10,933 bases of DNA from a bacterium HR39 (GCA_002898955.1 BEIP01000011.1:1-10933), one strand, 5' to 3'. Counted from the first letter of the stretch, positions 1 through 6,920 are shown. The notes: generated by a model from the sequence alone, not told the origin. Translations and numbers: made by a program.

Positions 1-2
1 GC

Positions 3-677
3 TTGGTCGAGGAGGAACGGCTGGCGCAGCTGGGGCGGCTCGCTTCCGCCACCACGCATGAGGTCAACAATCCGCTCGCCGGCCTGCTCACGGTGGTCGA
101 TACACTGCGACGGCGGGGCGAGGATCCGGGTGTGCGATCGAGCGCATTGGACCTGCTCGAACGCGGCTTGCTCGGGATCCGCAACGTCGTCCGCGCGATG
201 CTCATCGCCTACAAGGAAGAGGACAGTGGCGCTCCGCTCACGGCCCGCGCGCTCGATGATCTCGAGATCCTCATTCGGCACGAAGTCCAGCGTAAACGCC
301 TGAACGTCGACTGGCGCAACGGGCTGCAGCAGACTTGGGAGCTCGATAGCGGGCTCATCCGTCAGGCCCTGCTCAACCTGCTCCTGAACGCCTGCCGCGT
401 CTCACCAGTCGGTGGCCGCGTGCTCTTCCTCGCCGTTGAAACGGCCGAGGGCGTGCGCTTTCTCATCGAAGATCATGGCCCGGGCTTGCCGCCAGCGCTC
501 CGCGAGCTGCTTGTGACCGGAGAACCCAGTGTGCCGCTCGGACGCGGTCTGGGCATCTGGACGGTCGCCCGCTTGGTCCGTAGACTTAATGGAAAAGCGC
601 ATGTCGAAACGCCAAGCGAGGGAGGGACGCGCATCATGCTCGAGTTCCCTGCCCGCCCGCTGAGGTCAGCTGCATGA
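3..677 (+). CDS. aioS: Sensor histidine kinase, C-terminal part (AioS-like), 5' truncated by window edge
   Basis: This is the C-terminal 224 residues of a two-component sensor kinase; the gene begins before the window. Visible are the dimerisation/phosphoacceptor H-box (THEVNNPLAGLL, His codon at 57-59), an N-box (NLLLNACRVSP), a G1 box (EDHGPGLPP) and a G2 box (GRGLGIWTVARLV). These are the ATP-binding elements of the HATPase_c fold. The sensor domain and any membrane segments lie upstream and cannot be judged. The stop codon overlaps the start of the next gene (ATGA at 674-677), so the pair is probably translationally coupled and forms a cognate system. The name AioS is inferred from position, since the aioSR pair commonly precedes aioBA; the kinase core alone would not identify it. 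The TTG at 3-5 is only the first in-frame codon, not a proposed start. Confidence 0.85.
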   Translation: MVEEERLAQLGRLASATTHEVNNPLAGLLTVVDTLRRRGEDPGVRSSALDLLERGLLGIRNVVRAMLIAYKEEDSGAPLTARALDDLEILIRHEVQRKRLNVDWRNGLQQTWELDSGLIRQALLNLLLNACRVSPVGGRVLFLAVETAEGVRFLIEDHGPGLPPALRELLVTGEPSVPLGRGLGIWTVARLVRRLNGKAHVETPSEGGTRIMLEFPARPLRSAA

Positions 678-2029
678 TCCTTGAAGGCGTGCAGACCATA
701 GCCCTCGTCGAGGACGACCCGATCCTCGGCCCTTCGCTCGTCCAGCGCTTTGCCGTCGAGGGGCTCACCGCACAGTGGTGGCGCAGCGGCCAGGAAGCGC
801 TCGCCAGCTTTGCCCGCCACCGGCCGAGCGTGGTGATCTGCGACATTCGCCTGCCTGATCTCGACGGCGAGACCCTGTTCGCGAAAAGCGCCCAACTCGT
901 CGGCGGCGTGCCGTTTCTGTTCATTACCGGCTACGGCGATCTCGAACAGGCGGTGCGCCTCGTGCGTGCGGGTGCCGTCGACTATATCGCCAAGCCGTTT
1001 GCCGTCGACGAATTGGTCGACAAGGTGCGGGCTCTGCTCGCAAGCGAGCTGCCGCCCGGCGAGGGACGGCTCGGTGTGAGCCCGCAGATGCAGCGCATTG
1101 AGGCGCTGCTTCGGCGGATTGCCGCAATCGACAGCCATGTCCTGTTCCTCGGCGAGAGCGGCGTCGGCAAGGAGGTGTGTGCCCGCTTCCTGCATGCTCA
1201 CTCGCCCCGGGCGGGGGCACCGTTTGTCGCCGTCAACTGCGCCGCGATCCCACCCGAACTCGTCGAGAGTGAACTCTTCGGCCACGAGAAGGGCGCCTTT
1301 ACGGGTGCCCACGCCCGGCACATCGGCCATGTCGAGCGTGCCGCCGGCGGTTTTCTGTTTTTGGATGAAATCGGCGACCTGCCGCTTGCGGCGCAGGCGA
1401 AGCTGCTCCGCCTCGTCCAGGATCGCACCTTCTTCCGCATCGGCGGCGAGCAGCCCCTGCCGTTTGCCGCGCGGCTGGTGTGTGCGACCAACCGCAATCT
1501 TGAGGCCGATGTTCGCAGCGGTCGTTTCCGCGAAGATCTCTACTATCGCATCAATGTGATCCCCGTGACCGTCCCGCCGCTGCGTGAGCGCCACGAAGAC
1601 ATCTTGCCTCTACTACACCATTACCTACGCGACTTTGCCGAGAAGTTCGCAAGTCCGGCGCGCGGTCTGACCACCGCTGCCGAAGAGTTCGCGCTGGAAT
1701 GGCCATGGCCTGGCAATGTGCGTGAGCTCGTCAACCGCATCGAGCGGGCGGTCGCCCTCGCCGATACGCCGCAGATCGGGCTTGAGGATTTGTTCCCCGA
1801 GCATGCCGCGGCCGCACCCGCAGCGACCAGAGACGCTTCGCTTGCCACACTGAGCGAGGCCCGCGATGCCGCCGAGAAGCGCCACATCGAACGGGCCCTT
1901 GCGCGCACCGGCGGGCGGATGTCCGAGACCGCCCGGCTGCTCGGCATTTCCCGCACGACCTTGTGGGAGAAGATGCGGCGCTACGGCATCGCCGAGCCGC
2001 AGGGCCCGGCGGGCAACTCACGTCTGTGA
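674..2029 (+). CDS. aioR: Sigma-54-dependent NtrC-family response regulator (AioR-like)
   Basis: This 451-residue transcriptional activator has the full three-domain NtrC layout. The receiver domain (about 6-122) has acidic residues D14/D15, phosphoacceptor D57 (VVICDIRLPD), T85 and K107. The AAA+ domain (about 133-370) has Walker A GESGVGKE (160-167), the sigma-54-contacting loop GAFTGA (207-212) and Walker B FLFLDE (228-233). A C-terminal Fis-type helix-turn-helix (about 395-439, ending SRTTLWEKMRRYGI) binds enhancer DNA. All key residues are intact. The ATG overlaps the kinase stop by four bases. The GAFTGA loop fits the sigma-54 promoter found at 2133-2148 in front of aioB, the evident target. 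Assignment as AioR rests on its place between the kinase and aioBA; the NtrC-family call itself is secure. Confidence 0.93.
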   Translation: MILEGVQTIALVEDDPILGPSLVQRFAVEGLTAQWWRSGQEALASFARHRPSVVICDIRLPDLDGETLFAKSAQLVGGVPFLFITGYGDLEQAVRLVRAGAVDYIAKPFAVDELVDKVRALLASELPPGEGRLGVSPQMQRIEALLRRIAAIDSHVLFLGESGVGKEVCARFLHAHSPRAGAPFVAVNCAAIPPELVESELFGHEKGAFTGAHARHIGHVERAAGGFLFLDEIGDLPLAAQAKLLRLVQDRTFFRIGGEQPLPFAARLVCATNRNLEADVRSGRFREDLYYRINVIPVTVPPLRERHEDILPLLHHYLRDFAEKFASPARGLTTAAEEFALEWPWPGNVRELVNRIERAVALADTPQIGLEDLFPEHAAAAPAATRDASLATLSEARDAAEKRHIERALARTGGRMSETARLLGISRTTLWEKMRRYGIAEPQGPAGNSRL

Positions 2030-2031
2030 AC

Positions 2032-2047
2032 GTTCGAAAATCCGAAC
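2032..2047. promoter_or_regulatory. Candidate activator (AioR) enhancer dyad
   Basis: An inverted repeat GTTCG-N6-CGAAC lies just after the aioR stop. It is about 110-125 bases upstream of the start point predicted from the sigma-54 promoter, a usual distance for NtrC-type enhancer sites. The dyad is seen directly; binding by AioR is inferred. Confidence 0.4.
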
Positions 2048-2081
2048 ATCACCCTTCGCCTCTGTTGGATTCTGCAAACGG

Positions 2082-2103
2082 ATCACCCCGCCTGACTGGT
2101 GAT
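2082..2103. promoter_or_regulatory. Second candidate enhancer dyad (ATCACC/GGTGAT)
   Basis: A perfect 6-bp inverted repeat, ATCACC (2082-2087) and GGTGAT (2098-2103), is separated by 10 bases, so its arm centres are 16 bases apart, about 1.5 helical turns. A third copy of ATCACC lies at 2048-2053, 34 bases upstream of the first. It could be an activator site between the first dyad and the sigma-54 promoter. Binding is not demonstrated. Confidence 0.4.
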
Positions 2104-2132
2104 TCTCTAAGCCCAGCTGGCTGTCGCAGCGC

Positions 2133-2148
2133 TGGCATGCGATTTGCT
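2133..2148 (+). promoter_or_regulatory. Sigma-54 (-24/-12) promoter of aioBA
   Basis: TGGCATGCGATTTGCT matches the sigma-54 consensus TGGCACGNNNNTTGCW at every defined position except C6 (T here). The invariant GG (2134-2135) and GC (2146-2147) have correct spacing. The predicted start point is near 2159, leaving a leader of about 31 bases before the aioB GTG. The gene directly upstream encodes a GAFTGA-type activator, and aioBA promoters of this class are known to be sigma-54 dependent. Confidence 0.88.
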
Positions 2149-2174
2149 TAGGATTGGGCGTCAAACCCGAGCCA

Positions 2175-2182
2175 AGGGAGGA
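2175..2182 (+). promoter_or_regulatory. Ribosome binding site deciding the aioB start
   Basis: AGGGAGGA sits 7 bases before GTG 2190. The farther in-frame TTG at 2154 precedes the predicted transcription start and has no such site, so GTG 2190 is preferred. Confidence 0.75.
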
Positions 2183-2189
2183 CCCAAGC

Positions 2190-2714
2190 GTGAAGCGTTG
2201 CAGGCTCATGGTCGAGGTGGGCCGCCGGCAGTTCCTGAGAGGCACTGCCGTGACGGCTGCCGGCGCTGCCGCTGTCGCGACGATGGCCGGTGCAGCGAAG
2301 CCAACACGCGCTGCCGGCGCCATCGCCTATCCGGGCAAGAAGCTCGCCAATATCCGCGACCTTCAGGTCAATGTCCCCTTTGATGTCGCTTATCCCGACG
2401 ATGATGCCCCGGGCGTGCTTTTGAAAATGGGCCACGCCGTCGATGGCGGTGTCGGACCGGATGGCGATATCGTCGGCTTTTCGACCATCTGCCCGCACAA
2501 GGGCTTTCCGCTGCACTACGTCGCCGAAGATCGCACCTTCAACTGTCCAGGCCATTACTCCCGCTTCGATGCCGAAAAGGGTGGCCTGCAGATCTGGGGT
2601 CAGGCGACCATGAACCTGCCGCAGTATGAGCTGCACGTCGACGAGAATGGCGACATCTGGGCGACCGGCGTCGACGAACTGCTCTACGGGCGATTGTCCA
2701 ACGTGCTCGGCTGA
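2190..2714 (+). CDS. aioB: Arsenite oxidase small subunit, Rieske 2Fe-2S protein
   Basis: This is the electron-transfer subunit (174 residues from GTG 2190) that passes electrons from AioA toward a periplasmic acceptor. The N-terminus carries a Tat signal: twin arginines R12-R13 in GRRQFLRG, a hydrophobic Ala/Val-rich stretch to about residue 36, and likely cleavage near residue 41. AioA has no signal of its own, so the pre-folded dimer is expected to be exported on this one. The Rieske ligands are C101-P-H103 and C119-P-G-H122, spaced exactly C-X-H-X15-C-X2-H as in AioB. F106 and G121 occupy the places where some Rieske proteins have a disulfide pair, so the bridge is absent, as in the NT-26 enzyme. 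An alternative ATG at 2208 would still keep the Tat motif. aioA follows 15 bases later. Confidence 0.96.
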   Translation: MKRCRLMVEVGRRQFLRGTAVTAAGAAAVATMAGAAKPTRAAGAIAYPGKKLANIRDLQVNVPFDVAYPDDDAPGVLLKMGHAVDGGVGPDGDIVGFSTICPHKGFPLHYVAEDRTFNCPGHYSRFDAEKGGLQIWGQATMNLPQYELHVDENGDIWATGVDELLYGRLSNVLG

Positions 2715-2723
2715 GGGAGGTGA
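2715..2723 (+). promoter_or_regulatory. Strong ribosome binding site of aioA
   Basis: GGGAGGTGA starts right after the aioB stop and ends 6 bases before the aioA ATG. It is close to an ideal Shine-Dalgarno sequence and fixes the start at 2730. Confidence 0.8.
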
Positions 2724-2729
2724 CGCGAG

Positions 2730-5273
2730 ATGGCGTATAAGCGCAACGTCGACCGACTGCCGATCATTCCGCCCGACGCCAAAGAGCATGTGGCGATGTG
2801 CCACTTCTGCATCGTCGGCTGCGGCTACAAGGTCTACACCTGGGACGCCAACCGCGAAGGCGGCACAGCACCATCAGAGAACATCTTCGGCGTCGATTTG
2901 TCGAAACAGCAGCCAGCCGACTCTCCGGCCTGGTATGCGCCCTCGATGTACAACATCGTCAAGCAGAATGGGCGCGACGTCCACATCGTCATCAAGCCCG
3001 ACCCGGACTGCGTGGTCAACAAAGGCCTCGGCTCGATCCGCGGTGCGCGGCTTGGCGAACTCTCCTATTCCACCATCACCGGCACCCAGACCAAGCGGCT
3101 CACCGATCCCATGGTCTGGCGCTATGGGCAGATGCAGCCGACGAGCTGGGACGACGCGCTCGATCTCGTCGCTCGGGTGACGGTGCGGGTGATCAAGGAG
3201 TATGGCGAGGATGGGCTGTTCGTCTCCGCCTTCGACCATGGCGGCGCTGGCGGCGGCTATGAGAACACCTGGGGCACGGGCAAGCTCTACTTTGGAGCGA
3301 TGAAGGTCCGCAACATCCGCATCCACAATCGCCCGGCCTACAACTCCGAGGTCCACGCCAGCCGCGACATGGGCGTGGGCGAGCTCAACAATGCCTATGA
3401 GGATGCCGAACTCGCCGATACCATTGTCGCCATCGGCACCAACGCGCTCGAGACCCAGACCAACTATTTCCTCGCGCACTGGGTGCCGAACCTGCGCGGC
3501 GAGACACTCGAAAAGAAGAAACAGCTGCTGCCCGACGAGCCGCACGAGCCGGGCCGCATCATCATCGTCGATCCGCGCCGGACGGTGACCGTCAATGCCT
3601 GCGAGGTCGAGGCCGGCAAGGACCGGGTGCTGCATCTCGCCATCAACTCCGGCACCGATCTCGTGCTGTTCAATGCCTTGCTCACTTATATTGCGGATAA
3701 GGGCTGGATCGACCGCGAATTCATCGAGAAGTACACCGTCGGCTTCGAGACGCCGCCCGGCGAGGCGCCGATGTTCCCGGCTCGTCCCGGCGGGACCTTC
3801 GACGAGCCGCGTTGGCCGGGGTTCAACGAGGTGCTCGCGGCCAACCGCACCTCGATCGAGGAAGCCGCGCAGATCTGCGGCGTGCCGGCCGAAGACATCG
3901 TCAAGGCGGCGCACTGGATCGCGGAGCCCAAGGGCGGTAAGCGGCGCCGGACCATGTTCGGCTACGAGAAGGGTGTCATCTGGGGCAACGACAACTACCG
4001 GACCATTGGCTCGATCGTGAACCTGGCGCTCGCCACTGGCAACATCGGTCGTGAGGGCGGTGGGTGCGTGCGCCTCGGCGGCCATCAGGAAGGCTATGTG
4101 CGTCCCTCGGATGCCCATGTCGGCCGGCCGGCCCCCTATGTCGACCAGTTGCTGATCTCCGGCAAGGGCGGCGTCCACCACATCTGGGGTTGCGACCACT
4201 ATAAGACGACGCTCAACGCGCATGAGTTCAAGCGCGTCTACAAGCGGCGCACCGATATGGTGAAGGACGCCATGAACAGCGTGCCCTACGGCGATCGCGA
4301 GGCCATGGTGGATGCGATCATGGCGGCGATCCGCATGGGCGGTCTGTTCGCCGTGGATGTCGACATCGTGCCGACGAAGATCGGTCAGCACTGCCATGTC
4401 TGGCTGCCCGCCGCGACCCAGGGCGAGATGAACCTCACCTCGATGAATGGTGAGCGGCGGATGCGGATTACGCAGCGCTATATGGATCCGCCGGGCCAGG
4501 CCATGCCTGACTGCCTGATTGCGGCGCGGCTCGCCAATCACATGGAGCGCGTCCTGCGCGAGATGGGTGATCATGAGTACGCCGACCGCTTCAAGGGCTT
4601 TGACTGGAAGACAGAAGAAGACGCCTTCATGGACGGCTACCACAAGCACGCCCATGGAGGTGAGTTCGTCACCTATGAGCGGCTGATCGCCATGGGCACG
4701 AACGGCTTCCAGGAGCCGGCTCAGGGCATCGATGCCAATGGGCGGATCATCGGCACGCCGCGCCTCTATGCCGACGGCCGGTTCTCCACTCCCGACGGCA
4801 AGGCCCGCTTCATGATCACGCAATGGCGTGGCCTGCAGGCGCCGGGCAAGGAGGAGCAGAAGCGGCGCTACCGCTTCCTGATCAACAACGGTCGTGCAAA
4901 TGCCGTCTGGCAGTCGTGGTACTACGACGTCGACAACCGGCTGGTCATGGACCGCTGGCCCTATCCGTTCCTCGAGATGAACCCCGAGGACATGAAGGAG
5001 CTCGGCCTGCAGGCGGGCGACATCGTCGAGGTGTACAACGACGCCGGTGCCACCCAGGCGATGGTCTATCCCACGCCCACGGCCAAGCGCAACGAGACCT
5101 TCATGCTCTTCGCGGCTCCGCGGGGCGTGATGGGCAACGTGGTCAACGACGGGGTGAACGAGCTGGTCATCCCGAACTACAAGCAGACCTGGGCCAACAT
5201 CCGCAAGATCGCGGACGCGCCGGCCGATGTGCGCAGGATCTCCTTCAAGTCGAAGGAGTACCGCTCCGCCTGA
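2730..5273 (+). CDS. aioA: Arsenite oxidase large subunit (molybdopterin, 3Fe-4S)
   Basis: This is the catalytic subunit (847 residues, usual AioA length) of the DMSO-reductase family, oxidising arsenite to arsenate in the periplasm. The 3Fe-4S motif is C24-X2-C27-X3-C31 (CHFCIVGCGY), with S102 at the place of the fourth cysteine of 4Fe-4S relatives, as expected for AioA. A203 (NRPAYNSE) stands where other family members have a Ser/Cys Mo ligand. The arsenite-pocket residues of the Alcaligenes enzyme (H195, E203, R419, H423) correspond to H199, E207, R448 and H452 (RLGGHQEG). Long stretches resemble the NT-26 sequence as I recall it, such as LNAHEFKRVYK and GEMNLTSMNGERRM. Oddities are K34, where the NT-26 and Alcaligenes enzymes have His, and K98, where they have Ser, both beside the Fe-S site. 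No cytochrome c or moeA gene follows. An iodate reductase (IdrA) is less likely. Confidence 0.97.
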   Translation: MAYKRNVDRLPIIPPDAKEHVAMCHFCIVGCGYKVYTWDANREGGTAPSENIFGVDLSKQQPADSPAWYAPSMYNIVKQNGRDVHIVIKPDPDCVVNKGLGSIRGARLGELSYSTITGTQTKRLTDPMVWRYGQMQPTSWDDALDLVARVTVRVIKEYGEDGLFVSAFDHGGAGGGYENTWGTGKLYFGAMKVRNIRIHNRPAYNSEVHASRDMGVGELNNAYEDAELADTIVAIGTNALETQTNYFLAHWVPNLRGETLEKKKQLLPDEPHEPGRIIIVDPRRTVTVNACEVEAGKDRVLHLAINSGTDLVLFNALLTYIADKGWIDREFIEKYTVGFETPPGEAPMFPARPGGTFDEPRWPGFNEVLAANRTSIEEAAQICGVPAEDIVKAAHWIAEPKGGKRRRTMFGYEKGVIWGNDNYRTIGSIVNLALATGNIGREGGGCVRLGGHQEGYVRPSDAHVGRPAPYVDQLLISGKGGVHHIWGCDHYKTTLNAHEFKRVYKRRTDMVKDAMNSVPYGDREAMVDAIMAAIRMGGLFAVDVDIVPTKIGQHCHVWLPAATQGEMNLTSMNGERRMRITQRYMDPPGQAMPDCLIAARLANHMERVLREMGDHEYADRFKGFDWKTEEDAFMDGYHKHAHGGEFVTYERLIAMGTNGFQEPAQGIDANGRIIGTPRLYADGRFSTPDGKARFMITQWRGLQAPGKEEQKRRYRFLINNGRANAVWQSWYYDVDNRLVMDRWPYPFLEMNPEDMKELGLQAGDIVEVYNDAGATQAMVYPTPTAKRNETFMLFAAPRGVMGNVVNDGVNELVIPNYKQTWANIRKIADAPADVRRISFKSKEYRSA

Positions 5274-5293
5274 GCGGAGGATCCGTCTCCCCG

Positions 5294-5328
5294 ACGGACG
5301 GGGGCCCCGTGCGGGGCCCCCGATCCGT
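5294..5328. terminator. Strong GC-rich hairpin between convergent aioA and nhaA
   Basis: The core GGGGGCCCC (5300-5308), GTGC loop and GGGGCCCCC (5313-5321) form a perfect 9-bp stem. ACGGAC on the left pairs with G(A)TCCGT on the right, extending it to about 15 bp with one bulged A at 5323. Only TTT (5328-5330) follows on the + strand. It sits 20 bases after the aioA stop and 22 bases beyond the nhaA stop, so it could end transcription from both sides. Confidence 0.75.
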
Positions 5329-5350
5329 TTGCGGCGCGAAGGTGTCAGGC

Positions 5351-6682
5351 CTACGCCCGCGTCTTCTCCGACGGCTCCCGCGGCAGCACCGCGGCGAGGA
5401 GGGCGAGACCGCCCAGCGCCGCCAGCAGCGACGCGGCCAGCACCGCGAGCCTGGTGGCCTCGAGGGCCTCGTCCTCGCCGAAGGCGAGCTGGGCGACGAA
5501 CAGCGACATGGTGAAGCCGATGCCGGCGAGCAGCGCCGCGGCGGCGACCATCGGCCAGGTGGTGCCGGCCGGAAGGGCCGCGCCCAAGAGGCGTACCGCC
5601 AGCCACGACGCGCCGGTGATGCCGATCAGCTTGCCCACCGGCAGGCCCAGCAGGATGCCGAGGCCGAGGGGCTCCACAAGGCGCCCCAGTGCCGCCGGAT
5701 CCACCGTCACGCCGGCGTTGACCAGGGCGAAGAGCGGCACCACCAGCCAGGCGACGTAGGGGGCGAGGGCGTGCTCGAAGCGGTGCAGGGGGCTTCGCGC
5801 CTCGACGAGGGCCTCGGCGGCGCGGGCGATCTCGAGGTCGACGCGCTCGAGTTCCCCTTCGAGCCGGCCCGCGAGCAGCCGCTCCAGCCGCTCGCGGTCC
5901 ACCGTGCGGCTCACCGGCACCGCCGCCGCCAGCATCACGCCGGCCACGGTGGCGTGCAGGCCCGAGAGATAGACCGCGTACCACAGCAGCACGCCCAGCA
6001 CCGTCCAGGTGAAGGCGCGGTGTCCGCCGGCGGCGCCGTAGGCGAAGGCCAGCGCCCACAGCAGCAGCGCCGCGGCGAAGGGCAGCGGGGCGAGACGTTC
6101 CGTGTAGAACAGGGCGATCACCGCCACCGCTCCGAGGTCGTCGACGATGGCCAGAGCCAAGAGGAACACCGTGAGCCCGGGCGGCACCCGCCGGCCGAAG
6201 ACGGCGAGCAGCCCCACGGCGAAGGCGATGTCGGTGGCCATGGGCACTGCCCAGCCGCGCGCCTCCGGGGCGCCGAGGTTGAGGGCGAGGAACAGGCCGA
6301 CGGGCACCACCATGCCGCCCACCGCGGCGGCGACGGGCAGCACGGCATCACGTCCCCGCGACAGCTCGCCCACCAGCAGCTCGCGCTTGATCTCGAGGCC
6401 GACCAGGAAGAAGAACAGCACCATCAGCAGGTCGTTGACGACGTGCTGCAGGTCCTTCTCGAGGCGCCAGTCGCCGAAGCCGAGGGAGACCGGCAGGTGC
6501 CGCAGCCCGCGGTAGGAGTCGGCATGGGGCGAGTTCGCCCACACCAGCGCGATCGCCGTGGCGGCCAGCAGCAGCACCGCGCCGGTGGTCTCCCGCTGCA
6601 GGAAGTCCTCGAGCGGCGTGAGCAGGCGTCCGGCCGTGCGTCCCACGGCCGCCGTGAGCCTGCCGGGTCGGTCGCTGGGCAC
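5351..6682 (-). CDS. nhaA: Na+/H+ antiporter NhaA
   Basis: This 443-residue inner-membrane antiporter of the NhaA family expels Na+ in exchange for H+ for pH and salt homeostasis. Family signatures are clear: FFFLVGLEIKREL (about 90-102), MATDIAFAVG with T150-D151 (T132/D133 of the E. coli protein), LALAIVDDLGAV with D181-D182 (E. coli D163/D164, the ion-binding pair), and GLPVGKLIGI carrying the lysine matching K300. GIGFTMSLFVAQLAF lies near the C-terminus. It is longer than the 388-residue E. coli protein, with an extended N-terminal tail and a loop rich in Glu/Arg. The start is GTG at 6682, supported by GGGAGGGA (complement of 6689-6696) six bases upstream. A weak TTGAGG-N17-TAGAGC promoter-like pair lies on the minus strand at 6744-6716. 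It is transcribed toward aioA and has no evident functional link to it. Confidence 0.97.
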   Translation of the reverse strand: MPSDRPGRLTAAVGRTAGRLLTPLEDFLQRETTGAVLLLAATAIALVWANSPHADSYRGLRHLPVSLGFGDWRLEKDLQHVVNDLLMVLFFFLVGLEIKRELLVGELSRGRDAVLPVAAAVGGMVVPVGLFLALNLGAPEARGWAVPMATDIAFAVGLLAVFGRRVPPGLTVFLLALAIVDDLGAVAVIALFYTERLAPLPFAAALLLWALAFAYGAAGGHRAFTWTVLGVLLWYAVYLSGLHATVAGVMLAAAVPVSRTVDRERLERLLAGRLEGELERVDLEIARAAEALVEARSPLHRFEHALAPYVAWLVVPLFALVNAGVTVDPAALGRLVEPLGLGILLGLPVGKLIGITGASWLAVRLLGAALPAGTTWPMVAAAALLAGIGFTMSLFVAQLAFGEDEALEATRLAVLAASLLAALGGLALLAAVLPREPSEKTRA

Positions 6683-6762
6683 GGATCGTCCCTCCCGGAG
6701 CCGGTGCCGGCCGCCGCTCTAACGATCCGCGTCCCGTTCCTCAAGCGCGGCGGGCCGGCGCC

Positions 6763-6918
6763 GTGAGGCTCTCAAATTTGCGCCTGCGGGCGTGGCTCGC
6801 CGACCGTCTCGCCGGGCGGCACGATGTGGCCGATGCGGGCGAACGGCTGGAGCTGCTCGGCGAGATCGCCGGCGCCGGGGCGGCGCTGCGCGTTGACAGG
6901 GGTGGGACGGAGGTGTGA
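6763..6918 (+). CDS. Possible 51-residue small protein or gene remnant
   Basis: An open frame runs from GTG 6763 to TGA 6916-6918, encoding 51 residues (begins MRLSNLRLRAWLADRL, ends LRVDRGGTEV). I do not recognise it. Third codon positions are G or C in 43 of 51 codons, like the neighbouring genes, and the composition (Leu/Ala/Arg/Gly/Glu) looks helical and soluble. The frame stays open upstream to 6622, so it could be the tail of a decayed gene instead. No Shine-Dalgarno sequence is visible. Its last bases overlap an in-frame GTG (6915) of the next gene in a GTGA arrangement. In DNA this GC-rich, open frames occur by chance, so confidence is low. Confidence 0.25.
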   Translation: MRLSNLRLRAWLADRLAGRHDVADAGERLELLGEIAGAGAALRVDRGGTEV

Positions 6919-6920
6919 AT
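6893..6920 (+). promoter_or_regulatory. Possible sigma-70 promoter of the potD-like gene
   Basis: A perfect -35 box TTGACA (6893-6898) is followed after 16 bases by GTGAAT (6915-6920), which matches the -10 consensus at three positions only. Transcription would begin near 6927, about 30 bases before ATG 6957. The weak -10 box keeps this tentative. Confidence 0.35.

Noticed and set aside
3..5. TTG at 3-5 as a start codon of the kinase gene
   Set aside because: The kinase needs an N-terminal region before the H-box, and the frame is open at the window edge, so the gene is truncated.
2730..5273. Iodate reductase (IdrA) or anaerobic ArxA instead of AioA
   Set aside because: The sequence follows NT-26-type AioA closely and keeps the arsenite-pocket residues H199, E207, R448 and H452. 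A linked sensor/NtrC pair precedes it, and the di-haem peroxidase genes of idr operons are absent. A tree would settle it.
2874..6059. Very long minus-strand open frame (1061 codons) opposite aioA and part of nhaA
   Set aside because: It runs antisense to the well-identified aioA and in a different frame from nhaA. Its His/Arg/Asp/Gly-rich reading is typical of the complement of GC-rich coding DNA.
4823..6766. 647-codon + strand frame from the aioA end across nhaA
   Set aside because: It overlaps aioA in another frame and lies antisense to nhaA. Its Gln/Gly/Arg/His/Glu-rich low-complexity reading indicates a shadow frame.
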